A stretch of 64,000 nt of DNA from Caprella mutica. Lineage: Eukaryota; Arthropoda; Malacostraca; Amphipoda; Caprellidae. The notes below the pieces were generated by a model. That model was not told where the DNA came from, did not search any database, and saw only the letters and a list, made by a program, of their open reading frames with translations. Made by a program: the position numbers and the translations under genes. The stretch is from assembly GCA_947561585.1 (NCBI GenBank), contig CANNZV010001469.1:44808-108807 (forward strand). Reading direction: 5' to 3'. Positions 1-12,959 of this stretch are shown here, piece after piece; position 1 is the first letter of the stretch; each line of letters opens with the position of its first letter.

Positions 1-211
1 CGATTGAATTTGTTCACGGATGAGCTACCTGCCAATTCAGTGAACAGTGGGCCAGATTTATTATCCTCTTTATATATTCCTCACAGTGGAGAGAAATTTT
101 CTACTGAAGTATGAAGTCATGAATAGTGGAGATCATTTATACTTAAAGAAATTCGCATAAATTCATCTTAGATATTACAGCATATAGTAATTCTTTTAAT
201 TAACATAATAA

Positions 212-499
212 GAGAGTATTGTTGTAGATTTGTTGTAGTATTGTAATCATCTATAGTAATACCATAATTAAAATTTTGCGGAATAACATCTTTTTGTATA
301 TCAATATATGTTCGAAAATTTAGATGCATGAATGAGATTGTTCCGTTATACCATTGTGAATGACACGTAGTAATTGATAGTAATACAACAAATTAAATAC
401 AGCGGTAGCGTATCACATCTTTTTGTCAGTCATTATATGTTCGACAATTTAGATACACGAAGAAGATATTTCCATTACATCATTGTGAGTGACACGTAG
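212..499. repeat. Diverged ~130 bp tandem duplication
   Basis: Two copies, offset by about 130 bp, share ACATCTTTTTGT, ATATGTTCGA, AATTTAGAT and GTGACACGTAG in the same order. The second copy ends at 499. No coding potential is seen. Confidence 0.7.
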
Positions 500-819
500 A
501 CCCTCTAATGCATGGCACATAGCAAGATATAGGGAATCTATCAGAGTGTATGCTTAGCAGTCTTCTCTCCTGTGTTATCCTAGGTTCTATTCATGACGAA
601 GCAGAGCAAGAGTGAACTCCCTGAGAATACCTAATGAACAGCTCCCACCACTGCCTGCCACCAATGAAAATATCTCAAAGCTATTCAATATGGTTCGGAT
701 ATTTATTGGAGCAGAAGAATTATTGATAAAGGCCTTTCGTGGATAAAGATATATGTATATTCATGTAACTGAATAATAAAGAGAAAACCTAAGTAGGTAT
801 AAGAGAAACTTTTGATTAA

Positions 820-1052
820 CGTCAAAATCTCCTATAATGAAATACTGCTACTGAATGCAGTGTCCTGAGTAAGGAAGTAGCCTCTATAGTGAACAAATTT
901 TCTATAGTCTGAAATGAATGGCCATCAGTTTTTATAGAAAATGAATGGTTATATTTTGACAGACTGAAGGAAATTTGGCTACTATACGGGTAGGGTCTTA
1001 CTCAGGACACTACATTCACTATAGAGGATTTAATTTCAGAGTTACACTACTG
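820..1052. mobile_element. TA-type MITE (CAGT..AACTCC family), diverged copy
   Basis: The left arm contains GTCCTGAGTAAGGAAGTAGC and CTCTATAGTGAACAAATTTTC. The right arm is its inverted complement, TACTCAGGACACTACATTCA then CTATAGAGGATTT. It is the same family as the intact copy at 63706-63922, with degraded ends. Confidence 0.75.
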
Positions 1053-1164
1053 TTCTTTTTGTAGGTACTTGAATACCTTATCAAGAATTTCAAAGACTTT
1101 CACATTAAGTTTAAGATTGTGTGTTCTATTTACATCTGCTTGAGGCTTTGTATTGTTACCTTCG

Positions 1165-1777
1165 CAGAATGTGGGAAGGTCATATTTTAGCCGTTGTTTA
1201 TTTATTTATTTATTTATTTATTTATCATCTTGTTATTCGCTTAACTGAAAAAGTGTTCAACCAAATTGCCTGAAATTTGGTGAAGTGATTGGTCCATGAG
1301 CAGTGACCTGTTGGTAGAATTTTGAGAGTGACCCGGTCAAAGGTCAAGGTCATGGTCATTTATAGCTCAAAAAGTATTCAACCGTATTGCATGAAACTTG
1401 GTGGGACGATTGGTCAATATGAAGGAACCATTTTGTTAGATTCTGGGAGCGATTGGGTCAAAGGTCAACGATCAAGGTCAAGGCCATTTGTAACTCATGA
1501 ATCAAAAGTGTTCAACCAAATTGTTTGAAATTTGATGGTACAATAATTGTTCAATGTCCAGGAACCATCTATTAGAATTTTGGGAGCGATCCGGTCAAAG
1601 GTCAAGGTCATTTATAACTCAATAACTCAAAAAGTATTGCACCATATTGAATGAAACTTGGTGGGAGGATTGGTTATTATTCATTTAGCAATTTATTAAA
1701 TCTTGGGAGGGAACTCATGAAAGCGGCGGCGAAGGTATGCGCTCTACCGAGTGCACATAATCTGGTTAGATATGTTG
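1165..1777 (+). mobile_element. GGTCA-rich dispersed element, near-complete copy
   Basis: It starts TTACCTTCGCAGAATG, includes a (TTTA)n run at 1199-1226, and has internal near-repeats of about 110 bp built around TGAAATTTGGTG, TTTTGGGAGCGAT and GGTCAAAGGTCAAGGTCA. It ends GGCGAAGGTATGCGCTCTAC then CGAGTGC. It aligns over most of its length with 58130-58700 and, inverted, with 42775-43400. Short ORFs inside are chance. Confidence 0.8.
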
Positions 1778-2324
1778 TACAATATCTGATATCCTTTCTT
1801 GAAATTCGTCTCCTAAAACTCTTTCTACTTCATTGAAGTAAATCGACATCGAAATTTAATTGAATCAATAATACTCATATGGAAGGCCGGATAAATAAAA
1901 TTTAATATTTTGCAACTTAAAAGGACATAAAATGTTAAAAAGCCAATGTCAATTATGTTCATATTAGAAGCTAAAGTGCTCTAAATGATATATGATATGA
2001 GAGTGTTGAATTGAAAGAAAAATATTTCATGCAGAATTCTGAAGAGAGAATCGAAAACCAAGTATTAATTTCGATAGATTGGAATTCAATTCATTTATTG
2101 AAGATATTGGAGGAAAAAATACTGAGAATGGATTAATGGTGCGTCTTTTTATTTTCTCTTTGATGATTAAAGTATTCCAGGGTATTTTTTTTATAGAATT
2201 TAACGTAAGAGTTATGCCATGATATCATAGTTTCTTTCGCTACATTTCATAAGGTCTTGAATGAAATATAGTTGATTTCATTAGTACTAATTTTTGTATG
2301 AATCTTGCCAAGATATTATGATGT

Positions 2325-2525
2325 ATATGGGTATATTTTAAACGCTCTGATATGAAATCTAGTTAATTTATGAGTTTTGTCATGATATTATCATGTGTTT
2401 GGGTACATTTGCCAGGATATTTTGGATATTATGATGTATTAGGGTATGCTTGCCAGGATATTTTGGATATCATGATGTTTTTGGGTATATTTTAAAGGCT
2501 GGAAAACAAAATCTAGTCAATTTGA
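2325..2525. repeat. Local tandem duplications (~154 bp and ~53 bp)
   Basis: GGGTATATTTTAAA..GAAATCTAGTTAATTT recurs about 154 bp later as GGGTATATTTTAAA..AAATCTAGTCAATTT. Between them, TTGCCAGGATATTTTGGATA occurs twice. It appears to be slippage-type duplication. Confidence 0.65.
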
Positions 2526-5500
2526 GTGTTAGTGACTGGTAGGCAATACCCTCCACCATTGTTAGGTCTGTTTGTTTCATCTAGGTAGTTAATTGAAAGA
2601 GCTGAGGCACACAGTCAACACTGCAGTCTGAGTGAGAGCGTGGATGAGGGTGCTTCAACCCACCATTTGGGGCTTCAAAGTCTACTACAGATTGTTCAAT
2701 GAATATCCAATTGATTCTCTCACTTCACGGGGGTTTTTTAGCTGAAGGTTACCGTACGTGCATGCAACAGCTTCACGGTCTCAAATCATTAGCGTTCTCT
2801 AAATGAAAAGTCTTTGATGAGAGAATCAACCTGGACAAGTTAGACAGGAGTTTTTTTTCGACCAAACCCGGCTTCCAATCGATCATCAAACTCTTTCGAA
2901 AGTTAATTGTTTCAGAAGTATTTTATACTAGGTAATTAAATATTCGGTCTTAAGGAAATGTGTATCATGTTTATTTATTATTTTTATGAAAATTGATTGT
3001 TAGGTTTTATTAATAATTTTATCGTCATTAAGCATTATTAGGTTTTTCTAATTTTGTATTGATGCAAGGTAAGCGGTATGACATTTTAATACAGCATGTC
3101 TCGACGATCACCTCACGTAATTTGAGTCTTGTTATTTAAAAATAATAGTGTAAATTAAAGTCGTGTTGTGATGATAATAATTTTAATTTGATTATTTTTA
3201 GAAAAGAATGTACATAATTAGGTTTTTCAAAAATACATAAACAAAAAATTGAAATTAAATACAAATTGCAAAAGCTATTCATCATATAGTAATAAGAAAA
3301 ATCTTATACCAATAAGCAATTACTATTAATTTGAAGAAAAATAAATAATATATCTTAAATCGAAAACTTTTTTATTCAGACTTCCCAACAAAAAAAATAT
3401 ATTCAGGCTTAAAGTGAAATAATAGGCGATAAATGTCCGTGCGGTATAATGAATATAGTCTATGTACATCTCCTCGATCTGTTATGGTTTCCCTCATCAA
3501 TCTTCTATAAAGTGTAATTACTGCTGATGAGGGATTAGAAAATATATCAGAATATTCATTAATTCTATCAGCAAAGAGAAATTACCGACAAGACTGTTAT
3601 TGGATGGTCGCTGATAACCTAATTATTACATAACAGTTCTATGGCGTCACTTTGATAACCGATAAGCTATTGTTTTACACTATAATTAGAGCCTCGTCTG
3701 TCTGTCCGTCTGTCACACTTTAATTAAGAAATACATATTAAAAGGAAAAACAAATCATCTGAGACAGTATCATGACTACGGGCTACAATAATATTGACAC
3801 TAATTATTTAAAAGAAACATATTTTGGCTTTGAGGGACAATTTTTGTTGTTTAATCAGAATTAGTTTATCCATAATCATTTAGATTAAATAGAAAGTACT
3901 TTACTATTAGAAATAAGTAGATCAAGATATATGTATACTGTGTCGTATATAATGTAAACCCTGATTGTTTCCAAGGGAAAGAATCGTAACACTTAATTTG
4001 CAGATTCATAATCAGCCTACCAAAGATTTTAGAGTTTGTAGTATTTTTGTTTTTTTGATTATACAGTAATTTCCCTGTGGTTTAATGGTTATTGTTCGAA
4101 ATATATTTTCTCCAATGTTTCAGATAGAAAGGCATATTAATACGGATACACATAGATTAAAAACCACCCACGTAAACAATGCAGGCATATGGAAAAATAA
4201 GCTCAGTTGAATAAAAAGTTACCGATTGAAAATACTCATTTCAGTAAATAATAATTCTATCAACATTTATTCAAAGAATTTACGATATGTATGATTTCAT
4301 TACATAATTTCTATTTAAATTTCTTCTAGACCAAATCCATATCGAAATTCATTCCTTAAACGTTTCATTTATTGAAACAGGACATCAATTATAGAATTTC
4401 TAAAAGTGTAAATCTTAAATTTAAACTCTTGTATATCGACAACTAAAATTATTCAATTTGAAAATCTCAAGTTTACATTTTGAATTTTTACCTTTAATAT
4501 AAATTCTAGAATCTGAACATCTTCAATTTAAATACATGATTATGGACATCTTCAATTTAAATTCTTGAATCGGAAAATCTTCGAGTACAAGAATATACGT
4601 GAGATTTTTGTTTTAATTACCATAGTCACCCATCATCTCGGTACATCAATACACTGTTACCTATCTTTAAAAATATTTCCCTGTGACATAGGAAATCACT
4701 TTGTCGAAGTTGAGGAATGGAAGTAATTCATACCCATGTAGTTACGAGTGTTCGAAGAGGATCTCCAGTGCTGTCCTGTCAAACCTCCCACTTGAAACTA
4801 GAACTTTAGTATCTTACCATATTTGATTGAGTGGATAATAATGTTCGAATGGGTCAATGTTATAAAATTTAGTAGTTAACAAGTATTCGAATTGGTCGTT
4901 ATTACTTACATCCTAAGAATCTGTTTCATATATCATCCAATAGAGTTTGAAATCTATATCTGGAATGATTATATCCTTGAAAAAAAAAATATCCTTCATA
5001 TTCTATAGTTTCTTTTTTGGGATCGATGTTAAAAATTTGATGTGAATCAATGCTATACCTAGAAAATCTAAAAATTATTTTCATTAGAACAATTCAACTC
5101 ATCATGATAAAAATATAAGTTGATTACGTTCACGTTGATTAATATCACATAAATATTAATTCTAAAGAAAAAGTACAAGAAACTTGAATTCCGTTTAAAT
5201 ATGCAACTGGTATCAGCATGAACAATATATATGTATTATATCTGAAAGACTACGACACAGAGTGGAATCCGAGGAACAAAAGATAATGTAAACTTAAGCT
5301 TCCAGAAATTGGAGATTACGAAGCTAATGCCTTGAATTTTAATCAGAATCTTTCGTCTGAATGCAATGATTAGCGAATTCTTTTCTCTTATTTCATGTGT
5401 TTCGAATATTAAACTATTACATTATGTTACCATAATATTGAATGATTTAGATTGATAATGCTACTTTAATTCCATACAAACATATATTCTATATTCGCAA

Positions 5501-6496
5501 ATCTTAGACACGCACAGTGATCGGTAAGTTGGGTTTAAAGAATGTGTATATCACAATCGGATAAGAATGATTTGTGGCTAATGGCAACTCCCACTTTCCG
5601 AGCACTTTAAGTGTCCTAGTAGCTACTGTAAGTTTCTTCACATCACCATATGAAAATCTACCATTATAATTAAAACTTGATTCTTTATAATCTCCCTACA
5701 AATAGATATTTCACATCCTGACGTAGTTTCTCGTTGAAATGTTTTCCTTTTTCAAGACTTCATTTTGAGATTTCATTGATCTACCCAGAGACTCAATAAA
5801 GAAACATTGAGCCAAAATCTTGAGAGAGATGGACTCAAATTGGACGAGCAATAAACATTTCTGCCGAAATCGTCGCTGGAGAACTTCATTGGGGAGACTT
5901 TTGTCCGGAGAACTTTGGTGGCAGTTGCTCCATTCGAAACTTTATGGACTGCTGCCACCATTCCTAACTTTGTGTTTGTTTATATGAGACTTTGCGACCG
6001 AGTCAACTATCGGACTGAATCTGGAAAATTGCCTCCAAATGATTAAGATTCAAGTTTCTGTGCAACTATCTGGGAAAAGTTGACTTCTTATTTCTCCGAT
6101 ACTCAATTTTTCTTTATTTTTTGTTATCTCTTTTGGTGAATTCCGTAAAGAGATAGTGAAGTCAAAATCAAACAATCGCAAAATTGATTTTATATCGATT
6201 CAGAATATTTTATTATGTAATATTTGAATGCTCGTTTATTTTTTAAATGATTATATTAAAAGTATATTATAAATTACTGACACCTAGCGGAAGAACTGGG
6301 ACTCATTAGTATGTACGTGAGTATGTTTGTCGTTTTCATATTAATTCATGTATGCAGTAAGCAACCTTTGTTTGCGTCAAAATGGTGAAAAGATTATGTG
6401 AATTCGAAGACAAGAAGGCATAGTTTTAAAAATAAAGCCATCTTTTCATTTCAGCTAAAATCTAGGTAGAAATTTATCTCAGTTGGTTTGTTTACA
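2526..6496. other. Non-coding stretch, nothing recognised except minor repeats
   Basis: It is AT-rich with islands of moderate GC near 2540-2850 and 5500-6050. I find no exon with a supportable splice-frame context. Short ORFs such as the minus-strand one at 5773-5961 have no recognisable product. Confidence 0.5.
4408..4590. repeat. Degenerate ~30 bp AT-rich tandem repeat
   Basis: Imperfect repeats of TCTTCAATTTAAAT preceded by GAATCTGAA-like sequence occur about five times. No ORF of interest. Confidence 0.5.
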
Positions 6497-6525
6497 AGAT
6501 GGCGCCACTGATTGTGGCGCCATCT
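6497..6525. repeat. Perfect GC-rich hairpin
   Basis: AGATGGCGCCAC and its exact inverted complement GTGGCGCCATCT (12 bp arms) flank a 5 bp loop. It stands out in AT-rich surroundings and may be a transposon end or regulatory hairpin. Confidence 0.7.
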
Positions 6526-7332
6526 ACCGTTAGCATTTGGTAAGAAATCAATTAAATATAAAGTGAAATATTTCCATTATTAAATTTTATTGAACATTAC
6601 AATTCTACAAGAATACTTTATTCTTACTAAGCAATCGTTTTGCATTAAAATTGTTATAATAAAAAATGACTGCACTGCCCTTTTCTGGTTTCAATAGATT
6701 TCAAATTCAGTGAAACAAGAAATATAAAAAACTTACTGGAGACAAAGTTGATATTGAGAGTGAATTAGAATAATAGAAATATTATTGAAAACATTTCAAC
6801 ATAAATAATTTTAACATTGTTCTGGAATAAGAAATTAAAATGTGTTTTTTATAATCAGAAAAATGATAATAGATTAATATTAAATTATTTTATTTTAACA
6901 TAAAATTATTAAGATGATTTAACTTTTGAATGAAAAAGTCATAATATTTCAATATCGTATTTTTAGGACAGTAATATTTCCAATAAATGTTCTCATGTTT
7001 TGATGTATATTATAAACAAGCATTGTTTATGTACGTTCAGTCCGGCACTGAATTTATGAAAAATGATGAATTTCAAAACTGGTCATATATCGGAAGAAAA
7101 AAGGATTAGGATATCGTAGAGATATTTCTGTTCAGAACATATTGATCTGTTCTTATGACTCTAGATTTCCTGTTTACATCCGATGTGTTCCTACCTCTCG
7201 TACAGTAGTTGTAAAAGGAGAAATTGGAGATAGAAATTGGCAAACTTTTATCTCTAATATTTTGTTGAAAAGTTACGAATTATTGGAAAGGTCCCCATTT
7301 TCGGTCGAGAAAAAAATTAATATAATTTAATA

Positions 7333-7382
7333 TTCTAATTGGTATCTACGATACCTGAAGGTATCACGGATACCAATTAGAA
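7333..7382. repeat. Inverted repeat, 23 bp arms
   Basis: The left arm begins TTCTAATTGGTATC and the right arm ends GATACCAATTAGAA. The arms have about three mismatches around a 4 bp loop. It is probably a small foldback element. A similar TTGGTATCCATGATTCCTAC occurs near 36757. Confidence 0.7.
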
Positions 7383-9836
7383 GCAGTAAAAATGAGAACC
7401 GTAACTTTTCAACAACATTGTGGCAAGTTGTGTCAGACAGGCTTCTTCTTTTTGATTAAACTATTATTTTACTCGTATTCAACTATCGAATCATTCTTAA
7501 TAGGTAGTTCGTACTTATTTTATAATAACAATTTGTTATAATAATTGACAATTCATTCAATTATCTAAAATGAATTTAACTAAACTAGATGTAAAATAAA
7601 ACCCAAGGACACATTTTAATATTTGACTGGACGATCATCACGATGAATTACTTAACTCTAATAAATACACTGATGAAATTTAAACTAAATAAAGTGCTCA
7701 TTGAAATGGAGATTGTATAATATCACATCTTATATTCAATGTCTCCCATTTTCCTTTTTAAATGCGTATATAAATTGTTGAGCGACAGAGAGGCTGCATT
7801 CCAGTGAAATCGTTAGAAAATGTTGAAGCCGTAAGAATCTTCTTCATATAAGATGTCAGAGGAAATGGTGGCATGATGAGGGGCTGGAGATCTGCTGCTT
7901 AGCGCTTTATCATATCTGCCACTGATGTGACAGTGCAGTAAAGAAAACCTCTTAAAGATCATTCTAATGCTTTGATGTATTCTCTTTCGTCTTGAAAAGA
8001 TTATTGTAAGGTTCTAGCTTTTATTGGATACCATTTAATCATTTGGTAAAGTTAATTGTGAAATAACGAGTTGTAATTTTGATAATATTATTGTAATATC
8101 CTATGCTTTATTGGATACCATTTAAACATAGGTAACGTTAATCGTGAGATCACATTTTGAATTTGAAATTCATAGGAGTGATTACAATTTTAACTATTTC
8201 AAAATATTCATAATGGCATTCAATTAAAATGGATGTATTTTAAATTAAACTTCAAATGGAAGCTTCATTCCAGCGGGGAATTCCATCTGAAGATTATATA
8301 TGTGCTGGATATTATAATACTACATTTCGAGCGAAGAATTGAGTTGAATGATTTCATCGCCTTTATGGGTCTGTCGCTGGCTCCGTACACTTTGAAATAT
8401 ATTGTACGGTTTCTGAAGGCGGCGCGAAATAGATTTTCGGAGCAATTCTTCACAGTATCATAAAGATGATCTACGAGAGTCTTCGTAGATGATATTAGAC
8501 CATTCATCATAGATTGAAACGGATCACTGAGGAAGTTGATACTTAACTACCCGCCTCTGACAATATTTCCTCAGCTTAGCTGGAACTTTATGCAAAAATA
8601 TACCTATGAAGTATCATATATTTGATCAAAATTTGCACGATGCTACCATAAATTATACTACCTAATTTATTATTAAGCTTTATAAATATGAGTATTTAAT
8701 TAATTCGTCTACTAGATAAAATAAAATGTTCTCAATTTAATCTCAAGAAAATAGAGTCGATATTATCAAAGCATTATATAATTAAATTGAATAGCTGTTG
8801 ATTACACACACATAAGTAGAGAGGCATACACTTCTATTTTTAACCAAACAAGACTTGTCTAGACTGTGGCAAAGGAAAAATATTAGACTAAATTGGCGAG
8901 TGAAACCATGGAGCGAAGACTAAATTACTGGTCTCGTAAAGGAGGGCAAAAAGAGCATGAAAAATTTAAGTGCTTCTGTAATAGATATGATAGAAGTGGA
9001 GGCTTTGATCCAGCGGTTATTATAGTGTTTTGCTAAGTTTTTACTGTTGATAATGAGATTGAAGCACTAGAACCTAATCTACAAACCTCATTTCAGAACT
9101 GTTATTTAACTAAAATTAATAATAAAATATTGCAAATTATGTTCTTCTTTTTTTTTAATTGGAAAATGTCGTCTTTAATAAAATCAAATTTCAGATTACG
9201 CTTAACACCCATTTTCTGTAAACGGTGTGCCTAATAAAGTGTTTGGGCATCTAACAATTACCCAAATTCTCAATAAAGTGGAATCAAATTATTCATTCAT
9301 CAAGCAAAATGTTCTTAAAAAAGATTTTGATTAATGCTCAACTCCAGTAAAAGAACATCAATATAGTAGAGATTTTTCACCAGTAGTTTGCTAATATAAT
9401 AAATTAGGTTTGTGATAATATGCTTTTAAAATCATAGATTCCAGAAAATATTATACAAAAAGAGAATTAAAGAGTATTGAATAGTTCTACACCAGCGGTA
9501 TATAGTTTCAATACCATTTCATTTCATCTGTGTAAAGCACATTGTCACAACCCTAGGTATTATAATAGTGAACTATTGTGAAAATCCTCTTCTATATTGA
9601 TGTAATTTTAATGGAGTTGAATATTGCTCCAAATTTCATTTCAAGAGCATTTTGTTTGACAAGTAAATAGATATTGACAAATTTGATTCAACATTATTGA
9701 ATATGCTTGAGAAAATCCTATTTTTAGAATATAATAAAAGGGGCTTGATGAAGTAAGTATTATTCATTTTTTTGTACTCTTCATCAATATAAACCTTATC
9801 CATATCCTGAATAATAATCCTTCTAGAACTGTTTAA
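7383..9836. other. Non-coding stretch upstream of the TTAA-type element
   Basis: Apart from the duplication at 8009-8165 I see nothing supportable. A pair of overlapping opposite-strand ORFs at 8233-8510 (76 and 81 codons) has moderate GC but no recognisable domain. The motif ATATGCTTTTAAAATCATAG near 9420 recurs near 33860, indicating another dispersed repeat. Confidence 0.45.
8009..8165. repeat. ~90 bp tandem duplication
   Basis: CTTTTATTGGATACCATTTAATCAT and a second copy, CTTTATTGGATACCATTTAA then ACAT, are each followed by related GTTAATTGTGA or GTTAATCGTGA sequence. Confidence 0.6.
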
Positions 9837-10371
9837 TCCCAATGAGTTTGACTATCACGATGCACGGGAAAGTTTGAGTATGTGTTAAAAATACACAAGT
9901 CTTATTTATAAACCTACGATATTATATTTTTTACAAGTTGTTAGTAAGATCAAAGAACTAATGTGTACCAACTCTCCAGTAAAAATATTGAACATGTAAG
10001 GAGAAATATATACATATGTATGTAATACATTGACAACTGAGAGAGCAGAGCTGTGATTGGGTGGAGTGTGACCCAATAACAGCTCGCACTTGTGTCTGTA
10101 CTCCAAGAAACCTTTGGCAAATTCGTGCTTATAGGCTAACTAAACTGTATTTCTACGTTGCCCACACGTCACCACGGTGCAATTTATTCCATAATTTGCA
10201 TGATTTATGCCAATACGTAAATATTTATCAACTTTTGAATACAAAAATATATTGGGTATTTAAGAAGGACCAAAGTCAAGAAAGGCCAGTAAATTTAAAA
10301 GAATGACATGGAAGATATAAAGTAATTTAAAAAAAGCTGCACCTATAAAGCACAAGTCTAACTCATTAGGG
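9837..10371 (+). mobile_element. piggyBac-like non-autonomous element, copy 1
   Basis: The element is flanked on both sides by TTAA (9833-9836 and 10372-10375). Inverted ends are TCCCAATGAGTTTGAC on the left and AGTCTAACTCATTAGGG on the right. At its centre is a near-palindrome, GAGCTGTGATTGGGT then ACCCAATAACAGCTC. No transposase frame is present. TTAA duplication with CCC/GGG ends is the piggyBac signature. Confidence 0.82.
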
Positions 10372-10756
10372 TTAAGACATACCAGCATGGATGCGTATTG
10401 TAGATATGAAGGAATTAGAGAACGTATTTGCTGAGCAAGGAACTGTCATTTGCAGCTCACTAACGTCTTCTGATTGCAATTAGATGGTCTAATTTGTGTA
10501 CATCATCAAGGGTATCCTCAGCTCTAATATACCATATCATCTGCTGCCGATTGGTTAATGGGCGCAAAATTGTTACATTCATCCCCTATATTGCATTAGT
10601 GCTCAGCTCCTATGGGGTGACGCGTTAGATTTACATATTGCTACGTTAACAGGGGGTGACGATTGGTAAGGAAAATTAGAAGGTATGGTGGGATTTTGGA
10701 AGATTAAAGAGGAATAGCTATTAATCTTCAATTTACGCATCATGACTTGAAGACTA

Positions 10757-10896
10757 AAGACATAGACATTAAGCCCAAACAAAGACATTTAAATCCAATT
10801 GTAAAGTCCAAACACAGACATTCAAGTCCAAATGACAAAAATTTAAGTTCAAGCACAGACATTTAAGTCCAAACACAGACATTTAAGTCCAAATCT
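10757..10896. repeat. 20 bp tandem repeat
   Basis: About six imperfect copies of ACAGACATTTAAGTCCAAAC. The last two copies are nearly identical. Confidence 0.75.
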
Positions 10897-12852
10897 ATGA
10901 ACATTTTTGATCAAAGACATAATAAATTTTTTGACTTAAGGACAATTTATTTAAGAAGAAACGAATTATTGGAAACAGTAACGTTAACATAATAACATAT
11001 ATTTCAATATTGCTGATTTTTCCCTTACCTTAAAACAATATATATATTGATGCGCTTTGGAAATATTGCCCTTTTTAAGCAAACAAAAAGTAACTTGATC
11101 GCAGAAGGAACAACACTAGTTATGAGCTCATTACTCACTTTATGTCAATATAATCCCATTGTTTGCTCCATTCTCCGCGATGAAGGCTCTCTTACGACTC
11201 GTAGAATAAATATATTTTAGTTCCAATCCATCATGCTTGTGTTTCTGTGTTATATTTTCCTTCCGAGGAATCTTCTTTCTCCCTTCCTCAGCTGGAGACA
11301 GATTGCTCGCCATCCATCATCTCCTGTGTCTTATCTGCTCACTATCCCTAGGCCTCACACTTCCTATTCCAAATGGGGTTCCTGGTCTCCTCCTCCTCCT
11401 CCTCCCTCTCTCACACTCTCTCTCAAAAATAACGAAACAGATGCTCCTCAGAGTGCGTTTGCTTTTGGCACTTTCTGGAGGAGATTCATTTGGTTACTCA
11501 GAGCTGATTTATATATGCTGACTATATTTGCTTGATCTTTAGCTTAAAGTTATGATTTAAATTGTGGAACTAATTGTACTCTTAGTTTGTCATTGTGATT
11601 TGCGATTATGTTCTCTATGTTTCCTTGAAATTCTAGAGAATCATATTATGAAATCTCAGTGTATCATATAATTTAAAAGAAGTTACCTAGAGATTGAAAT
11701 ATATTGGGCTACACTCAATCGAATTACAATAAAGTTGATGAATTTAACTGTGAATATTTTCCGCAATTTCCAATCTGAATTACACAGAACTAGTCAGTTT
11801 AAATTTGATTATGGAGATACGATAGGACTATAAATATTTGATATTCCTGCAATTACTATAAGCTGTTTGTTCGCCGAGTCATGCTTTGAGTTGACTATTC
11901 GCAGCCGTATGGATTAGCATCACTTTGTTCGGAGCACCAATCACCAGCCAGGTTTACAGCCACCGAATATATGTTCTCTCTAATAAATGTTGGCTTGCTT
12001 ACACACCAATAATTGGCCTGGCTGTGAATTTAGTACATTCAGTTTGTTATCCCTCCGTAATTGTAAGATATCAGCGTACTACAAATACATCTCTTTAAGA
12101 GACTTATGTAAACAGGAGCCGTAGCAATTAATTTGTCCTTTGTGCTCCTCCCGGAAACGGTAGATAGATTGAAAATGACTCTGTTCCTATTTTCAGAGGA
12201 TAGATCTGCTTTCTCTTGGTTTCAAAGGGGGTACTAAAGTAAACACTTTAATGTTTGTTTCAGACGAACTCCATCTTTTGATCTTGTATTACATTAGAAG
12301 AAAATATCCAACAAATTTCAGTGTACGCGAATATTGTACAAACTCCTTCAAAAACGTATAGCTGTTATAGATTCTCTACTTTAATGGCGGAATATTGTGG
12401 AGAATTTAAAGAATTCATTACGCTCGTATGTATAATTATATAATATAATGGACATAGGAGAATATTGAGAATGTAAAAATATTTTTTATAAAGATAATTT
12501 TTTTAAATATTTTAAATTATCAATCAAAGTTACAGAAATTTTATTTTTGAAGCGAATAAATGTTGATTTCCATTGATCAGTAGAATTTTCAAATTAGGGT
12601 GTTTATATATTTGAATAAGTTTACCTCTGTAGCATTTCCGAAATTGAATTTATTGTCTGAATTCATGTACTCTGACTGAATGGAATGGAGAGTAGCAACT
12701 ACTCCACCTGCAGAGAACAGTAATCTAATTCTCTGAAGATATTCCAAGTTAAATGGGGTTTGTTTCACAGTAGTCGAGCTTGATATGGAGAATCAAAAGT
12801 GATTCTATACTAAGTTAGGCTCCCCTTTTTTGTACTAAAATGAATGAACGTA
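10897..12852. other. Non-coding stretch with a CT-rich microsatellite
   Basis: It contains a TCC/CT-rich run at about 11388-11425. Two overlapping ORFs begin at 11233-11237 with a hydrophobic start. I could not link them to a downstream exon and they run through the microsatellite, so I do not call a gene. Confidence 0.45.
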
Positions 12853-12959
12853 CCCAGGTAGCAATGTTTCTTGGTCCAGTATAGGGACAACATTGGCAAT
12901 ATTAGGACAACATCGGCAATATTGGTACAACATTGGCCCGAGAATCATTGCTACCTGGG
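12853..12959. mobile_element. Foldback MITE with TA duplication
   Basis: CCCAGGTAGCAATG at the left and CATTGCTACCTGGG at the right form perfect 14 bp inverted ends, flanked by TA (12851-12852, 12960-12961). The interior is about three ~21 bp repeats of GGACAACATTGGCAATATT. Confidence 0.85.

Noticed and set aside
3690..3720. CTGTCTGTCCGTC motif shared with about 18620
   Set aside because: Too short and low in complexity to define an element, and the flanks do not align.
8233..8510. Overlapping opposite-strand ORFs of 76 and 81 codons
   Set aside because: No recognisable domain or splice context.
11233..11535. Possible signal-peptide exon for the Sidestep-like gene
   Set aside because: It has a hydrophobic start, but no convincing donor in the required phase, and it runs through a CT/TCC microsatellite.
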